DNA of 64,000 nucleotides, taken from assembly GCA_964030785.1 (NCBI GenBank), contig OZ034970.1, positions 34,264,443 to 34,328,442 on the forward strand. The letters run 5' to 3'. The DNA is from Siderastrea siderea (lineage: Eukaryota > Cnidaria > Anthozoa > Scleractinia > Rhizangiidae). The translations under genes and the position numbers were made by a program. This document shows, one piece after another, positions 54,642 through 64,000 of this stretch. Each line of letters starts with the position of its first letter. Positions within the stretch are counted from its first letter, which is position 1. The notes under the pieces were generated by a model. It ran no database searches, was not told the DNA's origin, and saw only the letters and a program-made list of their open reading frames with translations.

Positions 54642-54657
54642 CGGCTCTTTTAGGAGC
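54642..54657 (+). promoter_or_regulatory. Histone-type 3' stem-loop 2
   Basis: GGCTCTTTTAGGAGCC preceded by CAAAAAC and followed by ACCACA closely matches the histone stem-loop consensus, including the flanking A-rich 5' side and ACCA-type 3' side. It lies 103 bp from the first, same strand. Confidence 0.55.
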
Positions 54658-54662
54658 CACCA

Positions 54663-56229
54663 CATAATACAAAAGTGAATGACCAACAAATATGAATTTA
54701 ACATTTAATTTTCCAGTGAAGAGTACTTATATTATGCTTCCCATTTAAAACATTTAGTTTTAACCATTACGTTTTTTGTTAACTATAGTTAATAATTGAA
54801 ACTTGTGCGTTAGGCATATCGTTTGACGACTACAAGCAAAGTAATATACACATGTAAGGGTGATGAAGTTTTTCATTTATGTTGACTTCGGACTAATCAA
54901 CGAATGTGCGCTAAATGAAAAAACGGCTGTTATTTAGAGCAGTCCTCGAATAAGTACATATTTAGTACTTATAACCTGCGAACTACATGTACTATAACAT
55001 ATATTTCAACAACCAATGGCTAAGAAGTGCTTCACTGTCACACTGAGCAATCTAAGTTGTAAAACGTATCTATAATAACTCAAAAATATATTTTAGGCCA
55101 CCAAAAAGTCTGGGAAGACTGTATTTACGGCAGCAATACCTTAAAATGCCACAACGTTGTATCTAAACGAACCTAGCATGTTCCTATGTGCTGTTTTGCA
55201 AAGAAGAGGCTACTGCCTCATAAAAATTTATTGTATTCTCGCATTTCATTACAAATAATGGACAAGTGAATGAAGGAAGGAATTGTCCATATATGGACAA
55301 TATTTGTGTGCTGTCTGTCTGCCTATATCAGCTCCTGTATAAAACTTCCTGCTGGGACTACTGCACTTCAACCTCTCATGACTGTTTACGCCTTTCACTT
55401 TCTCTGTCTCCTAGTGGGTAAACAGAAATAGCATATTACAGGTATAAAGGTTACAACGAAAAGATTACTAACTCAACACAACATATCGTCCTGTCAATAA
55501 CATTTTTAAGTGGCTTTTGATAAGTGATGAAAGTCCGCGTAAGTCTTTTCCAGGGCTGAGTAAATTTAATTAACACAAATGTCCTAAGCCTGTTTCAGAC
55601 GGGAGTATCGTTTGTAGGAGTCGATCATACACTGATATTTTTTTTAATCAAAGTGCTTTGTCCTTTTCTATCGCCTTCTTTGTCGTCTAGCTACACGATA
55701 GCAGTAACGTTTGCTAGAAAGCTCTATAAGCGTATTCAAGCATCCAAAAAAATGCTAAAAAATTAGTTTTAAACTGAGTTTACCGTCTTTCTGTTTTATT
55801 CGACGGGAACAAAATCTGCTTTTTTGTCGGAGTTTTTTCGGCAAAAACTTCTCAACAAGCAAGTGTAGAGTCATAAAAAATACATGCATTATTTATGCTA
55901 TCCCTCTGGAATGTTCATGTCTTCTCAAACAAATTTAACAGTGGCTAGTTACTGTTGTCAGCGGTAGCTCAGTTTGATGGGCCAGAAGAAAAGACACACA
56001 CCTTTTGTCTGGATAAATTTTGGCTATGTGCAAGCAACACATAGCCGCTTTAATATTCCAAAATTCCTTGCAAAAATTAACGACACAATAAAACAAAAGC
56101 TACGCCCATCAAAGGTGAGGGCAATGAACCGCCAAAGCTCACTTGGGTAAACTGGGCAGCCCCACCCTAGCACTGACAACAGGGACTAGTCTCTGGAGGA
56201 ACACGGACAACAAAAAGCCAAAAGACAAG
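54663..56229. other. No recognisable gene
   Basis: AT-rich. A perfect 20-bp palindrome ATTGTCCATATATGGACAAT lies at 55,282-55,301. Confidence 0.4.
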
Positions 56230-56231
56230 CA

Positions 56232-56475
56232 GCTACCCCTGCAAGCTACTGCAGCAATGTGTAGATTATTATGAGGAGCAGAACAGTTACCCCTGCAAAC
56301 TGCGCTGCATATAGGCAAAGAAAATTCCAAACAAGCTACCCCTGTAAACTGTTTGGAAGTTTATATTAGGACTAACTAAAAGATCAAATGGTGAGCGCAG
56401 TTGACTCTGGAAACTATGCTCCTGTAACCCCTAAAGAATAATCAGCCAGACAACGAAACAGCCACCCCTGTAGAC
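56232..56475. repeat. Spaced ACCCCTG(C/T)AAACTG repeats at the DIRS 3' side
   Basis: GCTACCCCTGCAAGCTACTG, GTTACCCCTGCAAACTGC, GCTACCCCTGTAAACTG and GCCACCCCTGTAGACTGG recur at about 50-70-bp intervals, each followed by a partial complement. Terminal short direct or inverted repeats would fit the split or inverted repeats of DIRS elements. Confidence 0.6.
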
Positions 56476-56522
56476 TGGTTTGTCATGGCCGAGAAGCGGC
56501 CATATTCCAAACCAACAATTGC

Positions 56523-57463
56523 CTAAGGAGAGCTGAAACAAGTATGTGTACTTTGCAAACTAGGTAGGCGAATGTACTTTTTAAAAGCATCTGATTTCCA
56601 TCGCCCCAAAAGACGAATCTGGGTTTTGGAATAGACACACTCGGCAGTGTGGGAGGCTGCCTTGATGCGAAAGCTATGACCCTTATATCTGTCTGGGTTA
56701 AGACCACAGCTCTTGATTGCCCTTGCCAACCAGTCGCAAAATTCAGAACGGGTAACAGGTGACCCATCCAGATGCTGAAAAATGGGTCCTGGACGACAAC
56801 CTCGGAATTGGAGGTAAACAAGGAGAGTGTCGACTGGGCAAACAACCGGCTCACACGTAAGAACCACGGAGAGTGGTGGCTCATTGTAATGGTGTTTAAA
56901 GGAATAAAAAGTAACCTTTATTGCCTCGGTGTCCCCACGCACAGTAGACAACTTTTCCAACTGCCGCAACTGTAACACAGCTGGTGATTGTTTGGTGACT
57001 GTGATTCCACCAATGCGCAAAAAGGCTAAACAGCCATAGCACACCTAGCTTTAAACATAGTGGAAACGTAGTGAGAATCCAAAATACTGGGGCACTGCTG
57101 AAAAATCTTTGTTAATATGGGAATGGAGAGTGGCATCCGCATATCAAAGCGCGGGTCAACCTTTCCATACCATTTAAACATCTCTAGAATAAAAAATACT
57201 TTGGTGGGATCGGAAACACCCGCCAGCTGGTGCGAATAACCCAGTGCAGAAACATAGGTATTGACTGTGGAAGAAGCGTAATTTTGCTGATATAAATGGG
57301 CAATGAAAAGAGCCAGAGTCGCTGGAGGGATTGGGAAATCAGGTGACGGATTATCGACAATGCTGAAAAGAAAATTGCGGTACAGCTTCCAGGCACGGCA
57401 ATAGGTTGGAATGGAAGATGGCTGCAAACTAGAATTAATTAAGTGGGTCACTACATCCTCCAA
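56523..57463 (-). pseudogene. Tyrosine recombinase of the DIRS-like element, frameshifted
   Basis: The N-terminal part (57,463-57,026) is a phage-integrase-like helical domain: LQPSSIPTYCRAWKLYRNFL, TLALFIAHLYQQNYASSTV, NTYVSALGYSHQLAG. The frame changes near 57,040 (TGCTATGGCTGTTTAGCC) and continues as the catalytic half (57,044-56,523). There FLRIGG has the first Arg, YKGHSFRIKAASH the His-x2-Arg, LLGRWKSDAFKKYIRLP the Trp and the nucleophilic Tyr. All tyrosine-recombinase active-site residues are therefore present, but one indel splits the gene. In life the enzyme would insert a circular DNA copy without target duplication. Confidence 0.85.
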
Positions 57464-59370
57464 TTTTGAGGCTGCATGGGTGGAGGGACAACTGTCGGAG
57501 TTGGGTGCATGTGAGCGGGGGCGAGCTGCTGGAAACGCTGGATCTGCAAACGGGACAAGGAATCCGCCAAATTATTGTGAATTCCTGGAACATGGCGGGC
57601 TCGAAACAAAATATTATGCTTGAGACAAGAAAGAACAAGCTTCCGTACAAAGGACATTAGGAAGGGGTCCCGGCATGAATTCTTATTAATAACATGGACT
57701 AATGCTTCATTATCCATGAAAAGGAGAACCCGCTTATTTTTCATCCTATGACCCCATAACAGTACACTGAGGACAATTGGATAAAACTCGAGGACAGCGA
57801 TATTGTACGATTTCCAGGACTCGGGCCACTCACTATAACACCACTGGTCACCAAAAACAGCCCCAAAACCTAATGCCCCTGACGCATCAGTGTATAGGTG
57901 AAGAGTGGATGAAGTTAACCACCCTTCATGCATAAAAAAGGAACAGCTGTTAAAATCTGTCAGGAAAGTGAGCCAAACCCGCAAGTCAGACTTAACAGCT
58001 GAATTAAGTCTGACAAGGTGCTGTGGTTGTTTAATGCCGACAGTTAAATCAATAAGCCGACGGAGAAATGCCCGTCCAGGAAGGACAACAGAACATGCAA
58101 AATTCAAAAGCCCTATAAGAGACTGTAATTCTTGTAGAGTAACCTTCTTCCGGGTCAGAAATGCTGAAAGTAAATCAACACACCGCAGCACCTTGTCTGA
58201 GGGGAGACAGGCCTCAGAGCGAATGGTATCAAGTTCAATACCGGCAAATGACAAAACCACCGCTGGACCTACAGTTTTTTCAGGGGACATAGGTATACCC
58301 AAATAGTCACACAAGTCCAGAAAACAAGAAAGCTGACTGGAACACAGAGACCTAGTGGGAGCAACGATGAGAAAATCATCCAAGAGATGAATCATGTTAG
58401 GTATGTGGAGCTTGGTCCTGGCAATCCACTCTACTGTGCTACTGAAAGACTCGAAAGTTTAACATGAGCTAGCACAGCCCATGACCATACAACGATCATA
58501 GTAAAAAAGTCCACGCCAGCACATTCCGAGAAGATGGTAATCTTCAGGCCGGATAGGAATTATGCGGAAAGCACTCTTGATATCAGTTTTGGCCAAAAAA
58601 CTACCAATACCAGCAAATGATAAAACCACTGCTGGACCTACAGTTTTTTCGGGGACATAGGTATACCCAAATAGTCACACAAGTCCAGAAAACAAGAAAG
58701 CTGACTGGAACACAGAGACCTAGTGGGAGCAACGATGAGAAAATCATCCAAGAGATGAATCATGTAAGGTATGTGGAGCTTGGTAGGCAATCCACTCTAC
58801 TGCGCTACTGAAAGACTCGAAAGTTTTACATGAGCTAGCACAGCCCATGACCATACAACGATCATAGTAAAAAAGTGCACGCCAGCGCATTCCGAGAAGA
58901 TGGTGATCTTCAGGCCGAATAGGAATTATGCAGAAAGCACCCTTGATATCAGGTTTGGCCAAAAAAACTACCTACCCCAGACCGAGTTATCAGCTGAACA
59001 GCATCATCAACGTGAGCGTAAGTGACACTAGTATGTTCTGGGGGAATATAATTATTCACCGAAGCACCTGAGGGATACGACAAATGCTGTATAAGGCGGA
59101 ACTCCCCAGGTGATTTCTTAGGAACTACCCCAAGGGGTGACACAGAAATATGGAAACGGAGAACTAGGAAAGGGGCCAGCAAGGCGCCCAGAGGACAATT
59201 CTTTCTCAATATATTGGTCTACTACCTCAGGATGCTGGTGGGCCGATAACAAATTAGGGGCCATCATGGCATTGCCAGAACCATCATAATGTATGGGAAA
59301 GCCATTTTGAAAACCACAAATCAAAAATTGAGTCTCGCTAATCGAATATAATGTGAGTAGGGGATGTAAC
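57451..59370 (-). pseudogene. Reverse transcriptase and RNase H of the DIRS-like element, broken
   Basis: RT blocks in order: FQNGFPIHYDGSGNAMMAPN and VVDQYIEKELSSGRLAGPF (frame to 59,118), LGVVPKKSPGEFRLIQHLSY (to 58,949), MAKPDIKGAFCIIPIRPEDH (to 58,744), and the active-site motif HLLDDFLIVAPT. The RNase H follows in the same open frame: STLHLYTDASGALGFGAVF, AVLEFYPIVL, FMDNEALVHVINK and PGIHNNLADSLSR give the usual acidic residues. At least two frameshifts and a tandem duplication (58,239-58,975) disrupt the palm domain. The RNase H half is intact to the stop at 57,451. Confidence 0.85.
58239..58975 (-). repeat. 369-bp tandem duplication within RT
   Basis: GCTGGACCT starts at 58,262 and 58,631, and the sequence stays aligned through CGATCATAGTAAAAAAGT and TTTTGGCCAAAAA. 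The offset of 369 bp equals 123 codons. A one-base deletion in the second copy (TTTTTTCGGGG against TTTTTTCAGGGG) changes the frame. The copies differ at scattered sites, so it is unlikely to be only an assembly error. Confidence 0.9.
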
Positions 59371-60582
59371 CTATTTAGCCTGACTGGAGTTGGTAGGTCG
59401 GGATTTGGCAGCAACAGAGGTGGAGCTGGGTGGTGCACTGGGGGGACGAAAATTACATTTGGAGCTCGGATGTAGCCGATGACACTTAGGGCACTCATGC
59501 TTGAAATTACAACCAGGACAGGCACCACTATGATGGAACTTTCGGCAGTAACCATGGGGGATGAAAACAGGGTTAGCCCCCGCATTCGATGGCCTGGGTG
59601 GTTTTGTGGTTGATAGATTCTGTGAGCGAATCCACAACTCCCAGTGCACCTCATTCCGAGCCAAGCTGGCAGGCTGTTGTTGCTTTAAATAGCGGAAATC
59701 GGTGTCATAATACCGCCAGTTGGCCCCCTGCGCTCCCAAATTGCGAACCACCTCACCAGACTTCATGAGGGCAGGGGCCTCCTGGTTGAATTTGGTGGTA
59801 TATACCCCCACAAAAATTTGAAAGGCAGAAATCCAAGCATCTATAGAAGTCAGGGGCTTTGCCTTGTTAGTGGGCTCCAGGCACAGGGTGGGAAGGCCTG
59901 CTGAACCAGAGGCTGCCGATGTGGTGACAGACAAATGGTACTGTGGCTCCGTAGGGGAGTTGGCAAGCAGCAAACCAAAATCAAAATATTCATGAGCCCA
60001 TATTTTGGCTTTAAGTTTAGCAGGGACTCGACAATCAATGGAAAGACTCGTGGGGGTAAAAACATCCCTGGGCCTGTCCTGTCCTGGAGCCGGAGCCGGA
60101 GCCCCCACCCCCAAAGGCTCACCTGAAAGATTATGGAGGACAGATGGCACCGACCCCTGTACGCTGGCATCTGCCCCCACGGTTGCCCCCAGTGGTGCAG
60201 CAAGAGCCCCATCATGGGATAGTTGGAAGGGAGGTGGAGCAGCCGAGGGCGCCGTAATACCGGCAGCCACCACACTCTGTGTGGAAAGGGTCCGCAGCAC
60301 CTGGTGGGTCACTGCTTGAGTGATGTCCTGGATGAGGGAGCTGCTAGCCATGATGGAGTTAGAGGTGCTTGTTGCTTGGGTGACAGATGGTGTGGTGTGG
60401 GTGAAATTGTTGTTGAGGCTGCTCACAATTGTGGAAGTGGCGGTGGAAGACAGTGCTGCAGCATCGAGGCAAGTGGCAGGATTGATTAACCGGGCCGGAG
60501 GCCGGATGTTCCTCCGGCTGCTACGCATGGCCAGTGGGGTAGGGCGTGTAGCCTGGCGACGATTTCTGGCAGCACGAGACAT
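59371..60582 (-). CDS. Gag-like protein of the DIRS-like element
   Basis: A 403-codon frame from ATG at 60,582. The N-terminal half is basic, then Ser/Thr/Ala/Pro-rich (RNRRQATRPTPLAMRSSRR, SSTATSTIVSSLNNN). From about residue 185 it is folded: SIDCRVPAKLKAKIWAHEYF, DAWISAFQIFVGVYTTKF, WRYYDTDFRYLKQ and WELWIRSQNLS. Near residue 350 a zinc-knuckle-like cluster follows, CRKFHHSGACPGCNFKHE then CPKCHRLHPSSKC, with Cys and His spacing usual for cnidarian DIRS/Ngaro gag proteins. It would bind template RNA. The frame is unbroken, the best-preserved part of the element. Confidence 0.85.
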   Translation of the reverse strand: MSRAARNRRQATRPTPLAMRSSRRNIRPPARLINPATCLDAAALSSTATSTIVSSLNNNFTHTTPSVTQATSTSNSIMASSSLIQDITQAVTHQVLRTLSTQSVVAAGITAPSAAPPPFQLSHDGALAAPLGATVGADASVQGSVPSVLHNLSGEPLGVGAPAPAPGQDRPRDVFTPTSLSIDCRVPAKLKAKIWAHEYFDFGLLLANSPTEPQYHLSVTTSAASGSAGLPTLCLEPTNKAKPLTSIDAWISAFQIFVGVYTTKFNQEAPALMKSGEVVRNLGAQGANWRYYDTDFRYLKQQQPASLARNEVHWELWIRSQNLSTTKPPRPSNAGANPVFIPHGYCRKFHHSGACPGCNFKHECPKCHRLHPSSKCNFRPPSAPPSSTSVAAKSRPTNSSQAK

Positions 60583-60700
60583 TCTAGGATAAACAGAAAG
60601 AACCAGAAAAGCAAGCCCCCACGAAAAAGGCTGGTTTGTAGGTTAAGTTGCTGCAAAAAGTGATCACCGCTCAAAGAACACAAAAACAAACATAAAAACA

Positions 60701-60908
60701 ATTACAACACGAGCGCAGCAGGGTGGCATGGCAGACTATACAAACACAGTGTCGCCGCATAGCACCACCCCATGAAGCTGCAAAATAAAGAGAGCCATAA
60801 ATGAGAAGAAACAAAGTAAAACCAAGGTATGCTCCAGGCTAACAAAAACAAATTAGGCCATAAATGAGCACGAAGCCAGAAAGTAAATTAAAACAAAGCA
60901 ACGTGCTA
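60701..60908. other. DIRS upstream flank
   Basis: Short segment between the gag side of the DIRS element and the next TIR terminus; may hold the DIRS left terminal repeat, not resolved. Confidence 0.35.
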
Positions 60909-60930
60909 CCCGTGCAAAAAAGTGTCCTGC

Positions 60931-61135
60931 CCGGGCCGGCCCAGACCAGCCTGGGCTGGCCTCTCCTGGCCTGTCCAGGCCAGGCCCTGCCATGGCCAGC
61001 CCGGGCCGGCCCAGGCCAGAAAACTGGCCTGGCCCAGCCTGGACTTGGCCGGCCCAGGCCGGCTAGGGCTGGCCGACTTCAATGTTCTCTGGCATCTACT
61101 GGCCCAGGCCGTCCCTTTCTAGCGTGGGCCAGTCT
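60931..61135 (+). repeat. GGCC-rich subterminal array, third copy
   Basis: GGCCGGCCCAGACCAGCC and CCAGCCCGGGCCGGCCC words as in the two arrays of element 2, next to the same terminus. Confidence 0.9.
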
Positions 61136-61680
61136 GACAGAATACAGGCTCAAATAACTACCAGCAAGGGCTTGGGCCTGTGAGTCAGAACAATTTTTTT
61201 TTGGTTGATGACCTGATCCCAGCTCAAATCAGGTCAAGTCAAGTCATGTGTTCAGCTAACAGTTTGGTTTACAGTGTTACCCAGGATTAGAATCCTGGCT
61301 TGACACTGAAATGATTAATTCAGTGAGTAAGGTGTAGTTCAAATACTAAATCCCTGGTAAATTATTTAAGAAGTTTAATTGGAGTCACCCAGTTGTAATC
61401 AATTCACAAGTACAGACCAAAACATTCCTTGTGAAAACAGACAAAGATACTGAGCAGAAAGTTGGTTGTCCATTAAGTGTTATATTCAGAAGTGAAGTAT
61501 TCTTCAACATTGGCAGGATTTATTTTGAGAAAAATAATCCTCACAAGTTACCAAGTCTTAAAACTGTCAAGTGACGGCCAAAACAGCAACTGAAAGCCAA
61601 CTGTACAATCAAAGCTTAACGTTAAGTAATGTAGAGGAGGCTACTGGCCACCCATTGAACAACTGCTTTTCCAAAAGACT

Positions 61681-62076
61681 GCTTGGAGATTACAGTTAAG
61701 CAATTAGGCAACTGAGATTTTCATCTATGAACTTACGATCGGTGCCAAATGCAGTCTTAAGATCCATGGCTGAAAAGCCTTTTCTGATGCTTCAGAACTC
61801 TTTTCTCGACAATATTAGACAGTGCACATCAGAAAGTCTCTTTTAAAGACACCTTTCTAGACAAGCAAATTTTTTTGGTTAATCAGTTTTCTCACTTTCT
61901 GTTTTTTTTTTCTCTTTTCGTTTAATCACAAATGTTTAGACCACTGGAATTTTAAAAAAATTGGGGCTAATACTTTGGTTATTATTACTAATTATTATTA
62001 TTAATATTAAGCATGGAAAATCTTTTCAATAAGAAATCTACAAAATATGAAAAACTAATTTCCATTTAGTTCATAG
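61681..62076. other. 3' flank of the transposase-like gene
   Basis: AT-rich, probably 3' UTR and untranscribed element sequence; no clear AATAAA close to the stop codon. Confidence 0.4.
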
Positions 62077-62194
62077 CTAGTCTCTCTCAACATAGTTTGG
62101 CATGAGAGAGATGTAAGTCTGGCTCTCATTGCCTTCCATTATGATGCATTTATCCACAATGCTTGATACATTGACAACCGTCGTCACAGGTTCT
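62077..62194 (-). CDS. Transposase-like gene, last exon
   Basis: Acceptor TTATTACTCTTCAG. The first A completes the Gly codon left as GG by the preceding exon. It encodes EPVTTVVNVSSIVDKCIIME and SQTYISLMPNYVERD, then TAG at 62,077. A short beta-rich C-terminus ending this way is usual for the tail following the DUF4218-like region. Phase agreement makes the exon secure. Confidence 0.8.
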
Positions 62195-62520
62195 CTGAAG
62201 AGTAATAAGAAAGTACCACAAATGTCAAACCTTGAAGAGAACAGGTGATTTTTTTATCTCCTAAATAACAGCAAATGTCAGCAACAGACTTAAATTTTAT
62301 CTCTATGTCCAATAATTATTATTGCTGCTAGAATCAAAGGGTTACAACTTAAATTCATGAGTTATGACTTGATGAAAGGAATTTCCTTTTAACCCTTGTT
62401 TTAAGGTTTCACACTAATGACCCACCCTTCAAACATCCTCAGGTCAGATAACTGGTGACAAACCAGGTACCAACTAACCATAATAATAAGCAATTATACA
62501 CATATTCTAAAATTACTTAC

Positions 62521-62880
62521 CCTTGAGGTATTTGCACTGCATACAGTCTGGTGCAGTATGCGGGAAGTGGGCTTGTTGTCATTGTCAGCTCAGTGACACA
62601 TGCATATGCCACTTGTTCCACCAATACAAAATACTGGATGATACCAAACTTGTTGTTAAAGTACACTGCACTGGAGTTCCTCTTTGCCATTCTTGTGTAA
62701 TCCCTGCTGTAGTAAGCCACATCCGCAACCATTGCCCTTTGGAACTTCTCAATTGGTCGGTCACTGTCAAGTGAAATGCCCGAGTTGCCAAACACCTCTT
62801 TTAACTTTGCAGTCGGCTCAAGGGCTGTTAACTTGCCTCCAATTCCACAGTTTTTTGTAGTTTGACTAACTTTGAATGCC
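62521..62880 (-). CDS. Transposase-like gene, penultimate exon
   Basis: Acceptor TTTTGTTTTAATAAG, donor CAAGG/GTAAGT, 360 nt. It begins with the G completing a Gln codon. Recognisable blocks are NCGIGGKLTALEPTAKLKEV, FQRAMVADVAYYSRDYTRMA and KRNSSAVYFNNKFGIIQYFV. The pattern of an aromatic-Ser-rich stretch, then Y-x-R..K-R-N-S..V and a hydrophobic strand with G-x-I-x-x-F, is the C-terminal domain found behind DUF4218 in TNP2/CACTA-type transposases. Role presumed structural or DNA-binding. No stop or shift. Confidence 0.8.
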
Positions 62881-63188
62881 CTTATTAAAACAAAAGATTG
62901 CAAGAATGAATAATGAAAATGGCACCAGTCTTCTCAATTTTAGAGAATTTGGCAACATATCTAGGTTGTGTATGATTTCAGAAGTTCAAAACACAATGTG
63001 CCATTCACAGACTGGACAGGAGACACTAGCATACTGTCTTTCACAGGTTGGCAGGTATGTTTTAATGAGAGATGTGTCATGAAACATTCTTATTAAAACA
63101 TACCTGCCAACCTGATTTAACAGAATACAGCAATAGTATGTCTATCAAAGTTTGAATCAACAAATCTTGCAATGTAACAGGTACTCAC

Positions 63189-63310
63189 TGCCGTTTGCTA
63201 GAAACCATTTTGATAACAAAGTCCATCACTTCACTGCGATCTTCCGAACTGGCCATACATCTTGACACCTCAGAGGACAGCTGGCGTTGAATGCATATGC
63301 TCCAGAGAAC
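63189..63310 (-). CDS. Transposase-like gene, internal exon (122 nt)
   Basis: Acceptor GTGTTGAACAG, donor CA/GTGAGT. It starts in phase 0 after GKQ of the preceding exon and ends with CA of a Gln codon. It encodes VLWSICIQRQLSSEVSRCM and SEVMDFVIKMVSSKR, a helical linker. Phase matches on both sides. Confidence 0.75.
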
Positions 63311-63471
63311 CTGTTCAACACATTCAAACCCCCAAAATTGTTAAATGGATTGCCAAATAACATGCAAGTAAGGCCATGTGCGTAAATTAGAACAAAGTTT
63401 AGTAATAAGATGCTCATAACATTTTTAATATCTGCAATTAAGTCTTCCAACATTACCATATTATTCAGTAC

Positions 63472-63629
63472 CTGTTTGCCTATCATACCAGTTCCATGAA
63501 TGAACTTTGTTACGCTTCCATTCATCCCTTCAAATCCAAAGCATGACCATGCCCACAGTGGTCCCCAGCATCTCACAAATTTGGCAAGGTGCATTAAATT
63601 GTGATGGTTTAGCCTGCAGTTTCTCTCAC
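63472..63629 (-). CDS. Transposase-like gene, DUF4218-like core exon
   Basis: Acceptor TATTAATTCTAG, donor CAG/GTACTG, 158 nt. GT completes a Gly codon begun upstream. It reads ERNCRLNHHNLMHLAKFVRC, WGPLWAWSCFGFEGMNGS and KFIHGTGMIGKQ. The motif N-x-H-x-L-x-H-L followed by GPLW-x-x-S-x-F-x-FE is the signature of the DUF4218-like domain in TNP2/EnSpm-type and related animal transposases (family knowledge). The Glu of FE is a candidate active-site residue. Confidence 0.85.
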
Positions 63630-63839
63630 CTAGAATTAATAAGATAATAATTATAATAACGGACAATTAATATTTGAAGTTATGATCTTTGCCACGCAGA
63701 CTCGATTCCCAGTACAAATTGAATGTTGTCTGGCATTAATGGGCTTAAAAATTAAAATGAGCCACAGAGTTTTCCCTTTACTACAAACAAGATACACACT
63801 ATAACAAAAAGTTGGAATGTATAAAAAATGTTGGCTAAC

Positions 63840-64000
63840 CATACAAAGGTGCACACTGAGCATAAAACAGGGTCAAGTATTGTTCTGCCTTTGACACGTC
63901 ACTCTGTGTGATGGACTCTCCAAGCAGGATATGTATCCCTTCCACCAGCAAGGCAAAGTGCTCTAAGTAAACCTCAGGCAGGATACCATCAAGGCAGGGC
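63840..64000 (-). CDS. Transposase-like gene, exon running off the right edge
   Basis: The exon is open to the window end and stops at TATG/GTTAGC in a phase that fits the next exon (Leu-Tyr-Gly). It encodes CLDGILPEVYLEHFALLVEG, then HILLGESITQSDVSKAEQYL and a final LYG. This helical stretch precedes the GPLW block in the same transposase family. The catalytic N-terminal part lies outside the window. Confidence 0.8.

Larger units (their letters stand above)
56230..60700 (-). mobile_element. DIRS-like tyrosine-recombinase retrotransposon, inactive
   Basis: Minus-strand order is gag (60,582-59,371), reverse transcriptase (about 59,370-58,200), RNase H (to 57,451) and tyrosine recombinase (57,463-56,523). 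This order and the absence of an integrase are diagnostic of the DIRS order. No methyltransferase or hydrolase domain is visible, so DIRS, PAT or Ngaro cannot be told apart. Short ACCCCTG-type repeats lie downstream at 56,230-56,470. Frameshifts in RT and recombinase and a 369-bp duplication show the copy is dead. The exact ends are not fixed. Confidence 0.85.
60909..64000. mobile_element. Second copy of the element 2 family, left end and interior, runs off the window
   Basis: CCCGTGCAAAAAAGTGTCCT at 60,909 is the same terminus as at both ends of element 2, followed by a GGCC array (60,931-61,135) and the shared subterminal segment (61,140-61,680). From 62,077 on lies a minus-strand transposase-like gene whose 3' end points to this terminus, the expected arrangement for an autonomous element. 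The opposite end would be beyond the right edge. That the gene belongs to the element is an inference. Confidence 0.6.

Noticed and set aside
54481..54660. A histone gene ending at the stem-loops
   Set aside because: The upstream open frame is short, not histone-like and not in a recognisable exon.
60005..60592. Antisense frames over gag
   Set aside because: The minus-strand gag has zinc-knuckle motifs and gene order; the plus-strand frames are GC-rich shadows.

Overview
The window looks like invertebrate metazoan nuclear DNA, most likely from an anthozoan cnidarian such as a stony coral. This is an inference. It rests on low GC, GT-AG introns, very high transposon and satellite density, and the types of elements present: DIRS-like tyrosine-recombinase retrotransposons, DUF7869-type and TNP2/DUF4218-like transposases, and TTAA-flanked and long-TIR MITEs. 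No species-specific marker was found. Almost all recognisable coding sequence belongs to, or resembles, mobile elements. Exons below were built by hand from splice sites and codon phase.

Layout. 1-2.8 kb: mostly featureless, with one low-complexity coding relic. 2.8-10.2 kb (+): an eleven-exon pseudogene of a DUF7869-type transposase, carrying a 47-bp satellite in an intron and a 5'-truncated LINE with an 11-bp target-site duplication. 10.2-13.7 kb: MITE-type debris. 13,772-20,252: a complete-looking 6.48-kb DNA element with about 150-bp inverted repeats and a TA duplication. Its minus-strand gene combines a Thr/Pro/Ala-rich repeat with a cysteine-peptidase-like domain (GSNAC and, in another frame, DSH). 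That gene is broken by a nonsense codon, a frameshift and a Mutator-type MITE.

20,567-43,387 (-): the centre of the window, a large gene of about ten exons (called gene A here). In order it encodes a short basic/Cys-containing N-terminus, a ubiquitin-like domain split over three exons and ending in Gly-Gly, sixteen 18-residue repeats, a Cys-rich region, an RNase-H/DDE-transposase-like region, a chromodomain, a C76-like (D-x-H) peptidase domain, and a complete Ulp1/SENP-type C48 peptidase. Most exon junctions are phase-consistent; two are not resolved. The first 9.4-kb intron holds a 130-bp satellite interrupted by a 6.1-kb TIR element. That element contains a 1.85-kb CACT-terminal element, which contains a 1.0-kb TTAA MITE.

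43.4-56 kb: gene-poor, with a 703-bp duplication, several foldback MITEs, a 92-bp satellite arranged as 185-bp dimers, a LINE fragment, a MITE with a tRNA-like core, and two histone-type 3' stem-loops without a histone gene. 56.2-60.7 kb (-): a decayed DIRS-like retrotransposon (gag, RT-RNase H, tyrosine recombinase) with an in-frame 369-bp duplication in RT. 60.9 kb to the right edge: another copy of the TIR family seen at 35.8-41.8 kb, followed by the last five exons of a minus-strand TNP2/DUF4218-like transposase gene running off the window. This may be the autonomous partner of the 6.1-kb element.
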